From Oribacterium sp. (GTDB lineage Bacteria; Bacillota_A; Clostridia; Lachnospirales; Lachnospiraceae): a stretch of DNA of 6,827 bases. Positions 1 through 4,992 of the stretch are shown piece after piece. Both the position numbers and the translations under genes were made by a program. The notes under the pieces were generated by a model that saw only the letters and a program-made list of their open reading frames with translations, made no database searches and was not told where the DNA came from. The stretch is taken from NCBI GenBank assembly GCA_017940955.1, contig JAGAXP010000244.1, forward strand, positions 1 to 6,827. Reading direction: 5' to 3'. Every line of letters begins with the position of its first letter. The first letter of the stretch is position 1.

Positions 1-264
1 AAGAAACTTGCAATCGTGTCGAGCGACTATCACATTGCGACAGGGGAGTTGCTTTTTAAGGCTGAGTCGATCCTCAGGGCTAATGCTCCGGGTAATGAAA
101 AACTTGAGGTGATCTCCAATGCCGCATGGAAGGCACCTTCCGGATCGCTTTCTACCATGTTTCAGGCAGGAGCGCTCATAGAGCTGTTCGGGGACGTGGA
201 AACTGCCTTTGATATCTATTATGACAATTATGATATCCACGGGCTGCCTCCGCTTCATGAGTAA
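1..264 (+). CDS. YdcF/DUF218-like protein, C-terminal part (cut by left edge)
   Basis: The reading frame is open from the first base and ends at TAA 262-264, leaving 87 residues, so the real start lies outside the window. An internal GTG at 16 could be mistaken for a start, but the coding signal continues upstream of it (KKLAI before VSSDYH) and it has no ribosome binding site. The motif IVSSDYHIATGELLFKA resembles the conserved (V/I)TSDYHxxRAxxLF segment in the C-terminal half of DUF218/YdcF/SanA proteins. These are mostly uncharacterised, often membrane-associated proteins linked to envelope functions. The remaining residues are a helical tail ending in a short acidic segment. The family call rests on this one motif and the N-terminal half cannot be seen. 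Confidence 0.6.
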   Translation, partial: KKLAIVSSDYHIATGELLFKAESILRANAPGNEKLEVISNAAWKAPSGSLSTMFQAGALIELFGDVETAFDIYYDNYDIHGLPPLHE

Positions 265-349
265 AATAATGAAAACAGAAATCGGAAAAAGACTGGCACA
301 GGACATATTTTGTCTGTAAGAGAAGTCCAGCTTGAAAGGATAAAGGAAA

Positions 350-1105
350 ATGAGGACACGGGAAGAAGCCATTGATGACATGATACTGGCACTTATGTAT
401 CTTACACGTTTTAACGACGGAGAGGGCAGGCCCTTCAATGAACTTGCGTGGAAGAACTATGATTTTGATGCTATTAAAAGGCTTGATAAGGAAGACCTTA
501 TCATTAATCCAAAGAATAAGTATGCATATCTTACGGAGAAGGGCCGTGAGAGGGCAAGGCGTATGCTTTCGGAACTAGATGTCAAAGAACCGGGGCTTTA
601 TGAAAGGTTTACCTTCTGTGAAATAGAACCTGAACTTTCAGATGAAGCGGTAAAGATAGAACAGATCTGTTTTCCTCCGAATGAAGCATGCACCCCGGAA
701 CATATGAAGGCACGTATCAAAGTTGCGCCGGATCTGTTTTTGGTGATTAAAGACAGGGAAAATGATGGAAAGATTGTAGGATTCCTGAACGGCATAGCAA
801 CAAATGAACGTATATTCAGGGATGAATTTTTCACTGATGAAAGCCTTCATGAGCCTGATGGAGAAACAGTAATGATTATGGGCCTTGACGTCCTTCCTGA
901 GTATAGGAAGATGGGCCTCGCCAGGGAGCTTGTTTTCAATTATTGCAGGAAAGAGCAGGCTCGTGGACGGAAGAGACTTGTACTGACATGTCATAAGGAA
1001 AAGATAAAAATGTACAGGAAATTTGGATTCGATGACCTGGGAGAGTCCGCATCCGAGTGGGGCGGTGAAAAATGGCATGAGATGGAGATAAGGCTTAATT
1101 TATAG
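350..1105 (+). CDS. DUF6429-GNAT fusion protein, putative N-acetyltransferase
   Basis: This 251-residue protein appears to have two parts. Residues 1-75 resemble the small DUF6429 family (DDMILALMYLT, then AWKNYDFDAIKRLDKEDLI, then LTEKGRERARRML), a winged-helix-like pattern of unknown role. Residues 86-251 are a GNAT acetyltransferase of the arylalkylamine (AANAT)-like branch: FPPNEACTPEHM near 108-119, the acetyl-CoA pyrophosphate-binding motif A at 178-195 with the R-x-x-G-x-A loop RKMGLA at 186-191, and the C-terminal Y222-RKFGF segment. It would transfer acetyl from acetyl-CoA to an amine whose identity cannot be read from sequence. The ATG at 350 follows GAAAGGA (334-340) with 9-nt spacing. 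It lies 85 nt after the YdcF-like gene and 20 nt before the DUF488 gene, so it is probably in their operon. The fusion is unusual; a sensor or substrate-specificity role for the N-terminal part is a guess. Confidence 0.8.
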   Translation: MRTREEAIDDMILALMYLTRFNDGEGRPFNELAWKNYDFDAIKRLDKEDLIINPKNKYAYLTEKGRERARRMLSELDVKEPGLYERFTFCEIEPELSDEAVKIEQICFPPNEACTPEHMKARIKVAPDLFLVIKDRENDGKIVGFLNGIATNERIFRDEFFTDESLHEPDGETVMIMGLDVLPEYRKMGLARELVFNYCRKEQARGRKRLVLTCHKEKIKMYRKFGFDDLGESASEWGGEKWHEMEIRLNL

Positions 1106-1125
1106 ATGAATTGAGGGGACAATGT

Positions 1126-1494
1126 ATGGGTAGTATCAAGACTAAGAGAATTTACGAAGTGCCAGATGTAAATGATGGGATAAGGATACTTGTTGACCGG
1201 CTTTGGCCAAGGGGAATAAAGAAAGAATCAGCTGAAGTAAAAGCATGGGAAAAGGAAATTGCGCCATCTAATGAGCTTCGGAAATGGTTTAACCATGATC
1301 CCGAGAAATATCCTGAATTTCGAAGGAAGTACATGGAGGAGCTTGATGCTTCAGAGGATGCTGAGAAGTTGTTGGAATTCGTAAAAGAGCATATCAAATC
1401 TGATAATATCACATTGCTCTATGCTGCAAAGGATGAAGAACATAATAATGCTTTAGTGCTTATGGATTGGCTGGCTCGTGATAGAAATCCTTAG
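1126..1494 (+). CDS. DUF488 family protein, YeaO-like
   Basis: The 122-residue product matches the DUF488/YeaO family along its whole length: KRIYEVPDVNDGIRILVDRLWPRG near residues 7-30, EIAPSNELRKWF at 44-55, and LLYAAKDEEHNNALVL near 97-112. E. coli YeaO is similar in size and has the same DRLWPRG and LLYxAK motifs. The biochemical function of the family is not established; the conserved Arg/Trp/Pro core suggests ligand or nucleic-acid binding. A TTG at 1111 is in frame, but AGGGGA (1114-1119) is a good ribosome binding site 6 nt before ATG 1126, so the longer start would place the ribosome binding site inside the coding region. It is the last gene of its operon and is followed by a strong terminator. 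Confidence 0.88.
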   Translation: MGSIKTKRIYEVPDVNDGIRILVDRLWPRGIKKESAEVKAWEKEIAPSNELRKWFNHDPEKYPEFRRKYMEELDASEDAEKLLEFVKEHIKSDNITLLYAAKDEEHNNALVLMDWLARDRNP

Positions 1495-1510
1495 ATTGAG
1501 AAATGATGTG

Positions 1511-1555
1511 TAGCTGCACGACTGATCATTATACAGTCGTGCAGCTATTTTTTTT
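1511..1555 (+). terminator. Strong intrinsic terminator after the DUF488 gene
   Basis: A perfect 14-bp stem (TAGCTGCACGACTG at 1511-1524 with CAGTCGTGCAGCTA at 1534-1547) encloses a 9-nt loop and is followed directly by eight T residues at 1548-1555. It begins 16 nt after the DUF488 stop codon and ends the first operon. The A-poor 5' flank suggests it works mainly in the + direction. Confidence 0.95.
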
Positions 1556-1563
1556 ATGAGGAT

Positions 1564-1592
1564 ACTTCATTATTCTCGTATATTGCTATAAT
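1564..1592 (+). promoter_or_regulatory. Extended -10 sigma-A-type promoter
   Basis: A consensus TATAAT lies at 1587-1592, preceded by TGC (1584-1586), giving the extended -10 pattern TGnTATAAT. A weak -35 element (ACTTCA, 1564-1569) lies 17 bp upstream. It sits just after the terminator and 72 bp before the next start codon, as expected for a new transcription unit of small protein, GNAT and methyltransferase. The start site would be near 1599, giving a leader of roughly 65 nt in which I see no convincing structure. Confidence 0.75.
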
Positions 1593-1664
1593 ATCCGTAG
1601 GCCCCGAAAGCGAATAACGTACAGTCAAAAGCAACAAGGCACTAACGGAGAGGATGACGAAGAT

Positions 1665-1877
1665 ATGAGCAAATATGATTCCCTGTGGAATTGGATACAG
1701 AACAACGGAACTGATGAATTCATCCTGACTTTTGCCGAAATTGGAAAGATAACTGGTTTTCCTTTAGATCATTCTTTTCTGACTTATAAAAAAGAACTGA
1801 TGGAGTACGGTTATAAGGTCGGAAAGATATCTATGAAGGAACAAACGGTCATGCTTGAGAAAATAAAGAAAGAATGA
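1665..1877 (+). CDS. Small conserved Clostridia-type protein (DUF7662-like)
   Basis: This 70-residue soluble protein begins MSKYDSLWNWIQ and continues LTFAEIGKITGFPLDHSFLTYKKEL, then YGYKVGKISMKEQTVMLEKIKKE. The SKYDxLWxxI..LTFxEIExIxGFPLxHS pattern recurs in short hypothetical proteins of Clostridia and in the DUF7662 group; I do not know an experimentally defined function. The LTFAEIGKITGFPL segment reads like a short helix-turn-helix and DNA binding is possible but unproven. There are no membrane segments or cysteine clusters. GGAGAGG (1647-1653) is its ribosome binding site, 11 nt before the ATG, which is rather distant. It is the first gene after the 1564-1592 promoter and lies 39 nt before the GNAT gene. 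Confidence 0.75.
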   Translation: MSKYDSLWNWIQNNGTDEFILTFAEIGKITGFPLDHSFLTYKKELMEYGYKVGKISMKEQTVMLEKIKKE

Positions 1878-1916
1878 ACCAGGGAAAAACAAATCTGTAT
1901 TTGTGAGGATGATAAC

Positions 1917-2444
1917 GTGAGTGGAACAGTTGAATTGAAAACGGACAGACTAATCTTACGAAGGCATCAACCAGAGGACGCTGCGGTACTGTTTGAGATC
2001 TTTGGCAGTGATCCTCAGATGTTTGAATATTCCGGTTGGAATCCGTATCAGACAGAAGAGAAGGCGGTTGAAACAATCGAAACATTTATAAAGAGCTATG
2101 ATGATCCGCATTTTTATGGCTGGGGAATCGTAAATAAAGGAAAACTGGTCGGTACAATTGGCGCATATGACTATGATGCGGATAAAAACCAAATCGAGGT
2201 CGGAATGAGTATTGATCGCGCTTCATGGGGGCAGGGATTTGCCACAGAAGCCCTGATTGTTGTGCTTCATTATTTGACTGAGGATGAAAACATTCAGGCC
2301 GTCACCGGCTGGTGCGCGTCTGATAATATCGGTTCGCTGAAAGCTATGGAAAAAGCCGGGATGAAAAGAATACGTTTAGAAAAGGAAGCGTTGACAATCA
2401 ACCATCGAATGTTTGATAAACTGATTTTCGAGTACACTTCGTAA
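1917..2444 (+). CDS. GNAT acetyltransferase, RimJ/RimL-like (Acetyltransf_3)
   Basis: This 175-residue single-domain enzyme uses acetyl-CoA to acetylate an unidentified amine or protein N-terminus. The start LKTDRLILRRHQPEDAAVLFEI is typical of the RimJ/RimL/Acetyltransf_3 branch. Motif A runs at about residues 95-113 (VGMSIDRASWGQGFATEAL), with the acetyl-CoA loop WGQGFA at 104-109. ASDNIGSLKAMEKAGM (about 134-149) is the usual C-terminal N-x-x-S...ME-K-x-G-M segment. It starts at GTG 1917, after GAGGA (1905-1909) with 7-nt spacing; the next in-frame ATG would delete the conserved N-terminal strand. Length is normal for the family. Homologues include ribosomal-protein acetyltransferases and antibiotic or toxin resistance enzymes; the sequence does not separate these. 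Confidence 0.88.
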   Translation: MSGTVELKTDRLILRRHQPEDAAVLFEIFGSDPQMFEYSGWNPYQTEEKAVETIETFIKSYDDPHFYGWGIVNKGKLVGTIGAYDYDADKNQIEVGMSIDRASWGQGFATEALIVVLHYLTEDENIQAVTGWCASDNIGSLKAMEKAGMKRIRLEKEALTINHRMFDKLIFEYTS

Positions 2445-2481
2445 CAGCGAAGAGCGCGGCAATTTCAAGTTTGGAGGAAAA

Positions 2482-3159
2482 ATGAAAGATAATACCTCGT
2501 CTTATAACTCAAGTGTTTATGATGCAAAGATTTCGAATGTATTACCATATTATGCAGAATTCCATAGTCAGGTTATTGATGTGGCGAAGATGGTCTTCAA
2601 TGAGAAAGAAGGAAGCTTTAAATGGCTTGACACAGGCTGCGGTACCGGAACTCTTGCTTTAAGAGCACTTGGAGAACTTCCGAATACTGAATTTACACTT
2701 TGTGATCCGTCCGAAGGCATGTTAGAGATAGCAAAGGAAAAGTTAAGGGGCAGGGATATCTGTTTCAACATTGTGCCTTCACATGAACTTCCATATGAAA
2801 ACGAGTTTGATATTGTAACTGCCATCCTGAGCCATCATTACTATGATCTTGAGACTCGAGAGATTGCTGTAAAAAAATGTTATAGGGCGCTGAAGGAAGA
2901 TGGTATCTTTATAACCTTCGAGAACATAAGTATGTCAACTAAGGAAAGTGAAGCCATGGCATTGAATCGATGGGGACAATATCTCTTAGACCATGGTTGG
3001 ACACCGGAAGAAGTGAAAGCTCACCAGGCAAGACGTGGTGTTGAAATGTTTCCCATAACCATAGAGCAGCATCTTGAAATGATAAAGAATACCGGCTTCA
3101 AATCTGTAAACATATTATGGACGTCCTACATGCAGGCTGGTTTCTGGGCCATTAAATAA
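2482..3159 (+). CDS. Class I SAM-dependent methyltransferase
   Basis: The 225-residue product has a complete Rossmann methyltransferase core: motif I WLDTGCGTGTLA at about 48-59, the ribose-binding acidic residue D75 in TLCDPSEGM, motif IV-like FDIVTAILSHHYYD at 109-122, and the later strand CYRALKEDGIFITFENI at 133-149. The C-terminal HLEMIKNTGFKSVNILW...GFWAIK resembles the end of CmoA/UbiE-type enzymes, where a G-F-x-x-V-x-x-L/W strand closes the fold. It would transfer a methyl group from S-adenosylmethionine to a small molecule or RNA; the substrate is not determinable. GGAGGA (2473-2478) precedes the ATG closely. It lies 37 nt after the GNAT gene with no promoter between, so it should be the third gene of the 1564 unit. 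No T-rich terminator follows it. Confidence 0.87.
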   Translation: MKDNTSSYNSSVYDAKISNVLPYYAEFHSQVIDVAKMVFNEKEGSFKWLDTGCGTGTLALRALGELPNTEFTLCDPSEGMLEIAKEKLRGRDICFNIVPSHELPYENEFDIVTAILSHHYYDLETREIAVKKCYRALKEDGIFITFENISMSTKESEAMALNRWGQYLLDHGWTPEEVKAHQARRGVEMFPITIEQHLEMIKNTGFKSVNILWTSYMQAGFWAIK

Positions 3160-3173
3160 GGTTTTTAAATGAT

Positions 3174-3199
3174 TATGTTGCGTCATAGGACGCTACATA
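3174..3199. promoter_or_regulatory. 26-bp imperfect palindrome, candidate operator
   Basis: Arms TATGTTGCGTC (3174-3184) and GACGCTACATA (3189-3199) are complementary at 10 of 11 positions (T/T mismatch at 3179/3194) around the spacer ATAG. The dyad covers the proposed -35 element of the yjdF promoter and ends immediately before its -10, where a repressor dimer would block RNA polymerase. No T-tract follows, so it is a poor intrinsic terminator for the upstream methyltransferase, although it could form an RNA hairpin in read-through transcripts. The binding protein is unknown. Confidence 0.5.
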
Positions 3200-3205
3200 T
3201 ATAAA
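3178..3205 (+). promoter_or_regulatory. Promoter of the yjdF leader
   Basis: TTGCGT (3178-3183) and TATAAA (3200-3205) are separated by 16 bp and match sigma-A elements fairly well. Transcription would begin near 3212, in the A-rich stretch just upstream of the structured leader, leaving an untranslated leader of about 140 nt. The surrounding palindrome suggests regulated initiation. Confidence 0.6.
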
Positions 3206-3230
3206 CAAAAAGACAAAGATAAAAACGCAA

Positions 3231-3350
3231 CGTGCATTAGATGCACCAGAGCCGGTAGGTAGCCCGGCCGTCTCATTCTCAGAATGAGGTAAGTAACCTG
3301 CCCCTCCGGGTTGTCCATTCTTTGTCCATAAGAATTTTCAAGGAGGGAAC
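3231..3350 (+). promoter_or_regulatory. yjdF-type riboswitch (azaaromatic-sensing leader)
   Basis: A GC-rich structured leader lies directly upstream of yjdF, the gene that the yjdF RNA motif controls in other Firmicutes. Visible stems are GTGCAT/ATGCAC (3232-3237 with 3241-3246), GCCGG/CCGGC (3251-3255 with 3264-3268), CTCATTC/GAATGAG (3272-3278 with 3282-3288) and AACCTG/CGGGTT (3295-3300 with 3307-3312, one G-U pair). Unpaired purine-rich segments such as AGAGCC, TAGGTAG and GGTAAGTAACC join them. yjdF RNAs were reported to bind diverse azaaromatic compounds and to raise translation. CCCTCC (3302-3307) is an exact complement of the Shine-Dalgarno GGAGGG (3342-3347), which fits translational control. 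The family call rests on gene context and resemblance; no covariance search was run. Confidence 0.82.
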
Positions 3351-3362
3351 ATTATGGACAAA
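3321..3362 (+). promoter_or_regulatory. Start-codon-sequestering hairpin of yjdF
   Basis: TTTGTCCATAA (3321-3331) is perfectly complementary over 11 bp to TTATGGACAAA (3352-3362), which contains the yjdF ATG at 3354. The 20-nt loop carries the Shine-Dalgarno GGAGGG (3342-3347). A second copy of the core, TTGTCCAT at 3311-3318, could pair with the same start region over 8 bp. Forming this stem would hide the start codon. It conflicts in nested folding with the CCCTCC/GGAGGG pairing, so the leader appears able to switch between structures. Confidence 0.65.
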
Positions 3363-3770
3363 ATGAGTGGAAAGCTCACGGTTTACTTTGAGGATCCGTT
3401 CTGGGTTGGAGTTTTCGAAAAGGTCTCTGATGAAAAGCTGTCGGTAAGCAAAATGACATTTGGATCAGAACCAAAGGATAACGAAGTCCGGAATTTCATT
3501 CTCAAACACTACAGCGAGCTGAAGTTCAGTTCGGCTGTGGAGGTCAAACTTAAGAAGACTGCTGACAATCCCAAACGAAGACAGCGTAATGCTGCGAAGC
3601 AACTGCAAAATACCGGCATTGGAACCAAGTCCCAGCAGGCTTTGCAGAAGCAAAGGGAGGAAATGAAGGTTGAACGCATACAGAATAGGAAAGAAATGCG
3701 GGAAGCTGATAGGCAGAAACAATATGATCTGAAACAGCAAAAAAAGAAGGAGAAGCACAAGGGTCACTGA
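3354..3770 (+). CDS. yjdF: YjdF family protein (DUF2992)
   Basis: The 138-residue product matches DUF2992/YjdF from end to end: GKLTVYFEDPFWVGVFE (6-22), MTFGSEPKDNEV (34-45), NPKRRQRNAAKQLQNTGIG (72-90) followed by TKSQQALQ, and the basic tail DLKQQKKKEKHKGH (125-138). The first part is a beta-rich domain; the second half is a highly charged Lys/Arg/Gln helix that may contact RNA or ribosomes (inference). The molecular role of YjdF is unknown, but its expression is controlled by azaaromatic-sensing riboswitches, suggesting a response to toxic heteroaromatics. GGAGGG (3342-3347) is 6 nt before ATG 3354; the in-frame ATG at 3363 would be 15 nt away and less likely. It has its own promoter and a hairpin follows, so it is probably monocistronic. 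Confidence 0.93.
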   Translation: MDKMSGKLTVYFEDPFWVGVFEKVSDEKLSVSKMTFGSEPKDNEVRNFILKHYSELKFSSAVEVKLKKTADNPKRRQRNAAKQLQNTGIGTKSQQALQKQREEMKVERIQNRKEMREADRQKQYDLKQQKKKEKHKGH

Positions 3771-3787
3771 GCGTTTCTTCTGTGAGA

Positions 3788-3819
3788 ATCCCGGTTTGCA
3801 AGTTACTGTAAGCCGGGAT
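3788..3819 (+). terminator. Hairpin downstream of yjdF, possible terminator without T-tract
   Basis: ATCCCGG (3788-3794) pairs with CCGGGAT (3813-3819). Six further pairs extend the stem inward (two G-U), giving 13 bp around the loop AGTTAC. It begins 18 nt after the yjdF stop. It is followed by CTTAATGAGG rather than a run of T, so it may act as a weak terminator or a 3'-end stabiliser instead of a standard intrinsic terminator. Confidence 0.5.
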
Positions 3820-3836
3820 CTTAATGAGGTAAACAA

Positions 3837-3985
3837 ATGGAACTTGGTAAAAATTCCTTGGTATGAAGTTTTCTAATGCCGTATATAAGCGTATACCAGA
3901 AGAGTCTTATGGCCGGGTGTTACGGCAGTTAATGAAGATATTACTGGATGCAGAACAGAAGAAGATTGAAAAGATCCTTAGGTAA
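3837..3985 (+). pseudogene. Short ORF pair, possible frameshifted gene remnant
   Basis: GAGG (3826-3829) sits 7 nt before ATG 3837, which encodes only nine residues (MELGKNSLV) and stops at TGA 3864-3866. That stop overlaps an ATG at 3863 that opens a 40-residue frame (MKFSNAVYKRIPEESYGRVL, then a Gln/Leu/Lys-rich helix ending KKIEKILR) to TAA 3983-3985. The second ATG lacks a ribosome binding site of its own and the frames differ by one base, so a single-base loss in an older, longer gene would explain both. MELGKN is a common opening of XRE-type regulators, but no helix-turn-helix remains; that is speculation. It could instead be two translationally coupled small ORFs. I recognise no family. 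Confidence 0.3.
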
Positions 3986-3992
3986 CTAAGGA
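3975..3992 (+). promoter_or_regulatory. GNRA-tetraloop hairpin before the 4005 gene
   Basis: TCCTTAG (3975-3981) and CTAAGGA (3986-3992) form a perfect 7-bp stem closed by GTAA (3982-3985), a GNRA-class tetraloop in RNA. The loop contains the TAA stop of the preceding 40-codon frame, and the stem ends one nucleotide before the Shine-Dalgarno AGAGGA (3994-3999). TCCT in the 5' arm could alternatively pair with AGGA of that Shine-Dalgarno. It may tune translation of the 4005 gene; a role is inferred from position only. Confidence 0.4.
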
Positions 3993-4004
3993 CAGAGGAT
4001 ATAT

Positions 4005-4361
4005 ATGATTATAAATAGAGACGATGATGAAGATGATTCACGGATAATACATGTCCGTTACGGAATAATAGTGGCAAACAAAAAACATTCAAGATTTGTT
4101 ATTGTAAGAACCGATACAGAGAATTACCCTTTAGTTTTCTTAAAAGAATGGACCGAAGATGACGATTATGGATATGACTGCTATTACATGCTGTATAAAG
4201 CAGCTCTAACAGCCAAAGAAGCTGATAAGATACTGGATCTACTTAAAGAAAATGATAAGCGGAAAGCAAATACTCTGTTAAAGAAGTATTTCAAAGAAGA
4301 AGGATTACTTTGTGAGTATGCAGGACCGGCAAGACTCGATGATGCGGTTCCTGATGCCTAG
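4005..4361 (+). CDS. Hypothetical protein, 118 aa, possibly cut short by an amber codon
   Basis: I do not recognise this protein. It begins with a very acidic stretch (MIINRDDDEDDSRI), continues with a strand-rich segment (IIHVRYGIIVANKKHSRFVIV, then PLVFLKEWTEDDDYGYDCYYMLY at about 42-64), and a Lys/Leu-rich helical part (LTAKEADKILDLLKENDKRKANTLLKKYFKEEGLL), ending CEYAGPARLDDAVPDA. It has no signal peptide or membrane segment. AGAGGA (3994-3999) lies 5 nt before the ATG. The frame continues after the TAG at 4359-4361 for 31 protein-like codons (from YDVWKEIEGPVTFRRDF to EADVVEQDVF) until TAA 4455-4457, so the original protein may have had about 150 residues. The gene is then either a recent nonsense mutant or one with an inessential tail. 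The next gene starts at 4531. Confidence 0.6.
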   Translation: MIINRDDDEDDSRIIHVRYGIIVANKKHSRFVIVRTDTENYPLVFLKEWTEDDDYGYDCYYMLYKAALTAKEADKILDLLKENDKRKANTLLKKYFKEEGLLCEYAGPARLDDAVPDA

Positions 4362-4530
4362 TACGATGTCTGGAAGGAGATAGAAGGACCGGTCACATTC
4401 CGAAGGGATTTTCCGGGCTATTATGAGGCTGATGTTGTGGAACAGGATGTGTTCTAAAGGTAAGTGAATCTTGCTAAACAGATTCCGGGATGCAAAAACC
4501 ATTAGCAAATCAGTGGTTTGTTAAATAGAT

Positions 4531-4971
4531 ATGATAATACGATTAATGACAATAGAAGACTACGAAAAGGTTTATCAGTTATGGCTTTCTTGTTCAGGAA
4601 TGGGGCTAAATAACCTTGATGACTCCAAGGACGGAATTGCTAAATACCTCGATAGAAATCCTGATACTTGCTTTGTTGCCGAAAAGTCTGATGAGATTAT
4701 TGGTGTAATAATTTCAGGACACGACGGAAGGCGCGGATTCATTTATCATACAGCGGTAAACCCTGAGTATAGAAATCAAGGAATCGCTAAGATGCTTGTA
4801 GAGGAAGCTATGGATGCACTTAAAGCAAATGGGATAAACAAAGTTGCACTGGTTGTCTTTGACAGAAACAAAGATGGAAATGCATTCTGGGAGAAAGTTG
4901 GATTTACTGTTAGAGAAGATCTGGTCTACAGAAACAAAACAATCTCAGAATTAATAAGGATAGACACTTAG
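4531..4971 (+). CDS. GNAT acetyltransferase, YpeA-like
   Basis: This 146-residue GNAT enzyme has the family order: IIRLMTIEDYEKVYQLW at the start, CFVAEKSDEIIGVIISGHDGRRGFIYH in the centre (47-73), motif A TAVNPEYRNQGIAKMLV (74-90) with the acetyl-CoA loop RNQGIA (81-86), and GNAFWEKVGFT at 116-126. The GHDGRRG segment corresponds to GYDGHRG in E. coli YpeA, placing it near that branch; the YpeA substrate is not established. ATG 4531 gives the expected N-terminal strand, and an in-frame TAA at 4522-4524 rules out a longer form. There is no recognisable Shine-Dalgarno before it, only an AAACCATT/AGTGGTTT stem-loop at 4496-4519, which is unlike most genes in this window. It lies 21 nt before dpaL and is probably cotranscribed with it. 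Confidence 0.87.
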   Translation: MIIRLMTIEDYEKVYQLWLSCSGMGLNNLDDSKDGIAKYLDRNPDTCFVAEKSDEIIGVIISGHDGRRGFIYHTAVNPEYRNQGIAKMLVEEAMDALKANGINKVALVVFDRNKDGNAFWEKVGFTVREDLVYRNKTISELIRIDT

Positions 4972-4992
4972 ATTCAAGATAATGCAGTAAGT

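Noticed and set aside
269..319. 16-codon ORF (MKTEIGKRLAQDIFCL) between the YdcF-like gene and the DUF6429-GNAT gene
   Set aside because: It has no ribosome binding site and no recognisable similarity, and a frame this short is expected by chance.
638..1078. 146-codon minus-strand frame opposite the DUF6429-GNAT gene
   Set aside because: It lies opposite a well-supported GNAT gene, with composition typical of an antisense shadow and no promoter or ribosome binding site.
1654..1668. Four-codon ORF (ATG ACG AAG ATA TGA) whose stop overlaps the ATG at 1665
   Set aside because: It is too close to its GGAG for initiation and too short to interpret; the 1665 start fits the protein family.
1889..1904. 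ACAAAT-CTGT-ATTTGT hairpin just before the Shine-Dalgarno of the 1917 GNAT
   Set aside because: Only 6 AT-rich base pairs, weakly stable and easily formed by chance; no supporting signal.
3177..3231. Distant inverted repeat GTTGCGT (3177-3183) and ACGCAAC (3225-3231)
   Set aside because: Only 7 bp over a 41-nt gap; the -35 arm would be outside the transcript and is better explained by the local palindrome at 3174-3199.
3465..3836. Long minus-strand reading frames opposite yjdF (Phe/Leu/Ser/Cys-rich, membrane-like)
   Set aside because: They are antisense shadows of the Lys/Gln/Glu-rich YjdF tail, without ribosome binding sites or family similarity.
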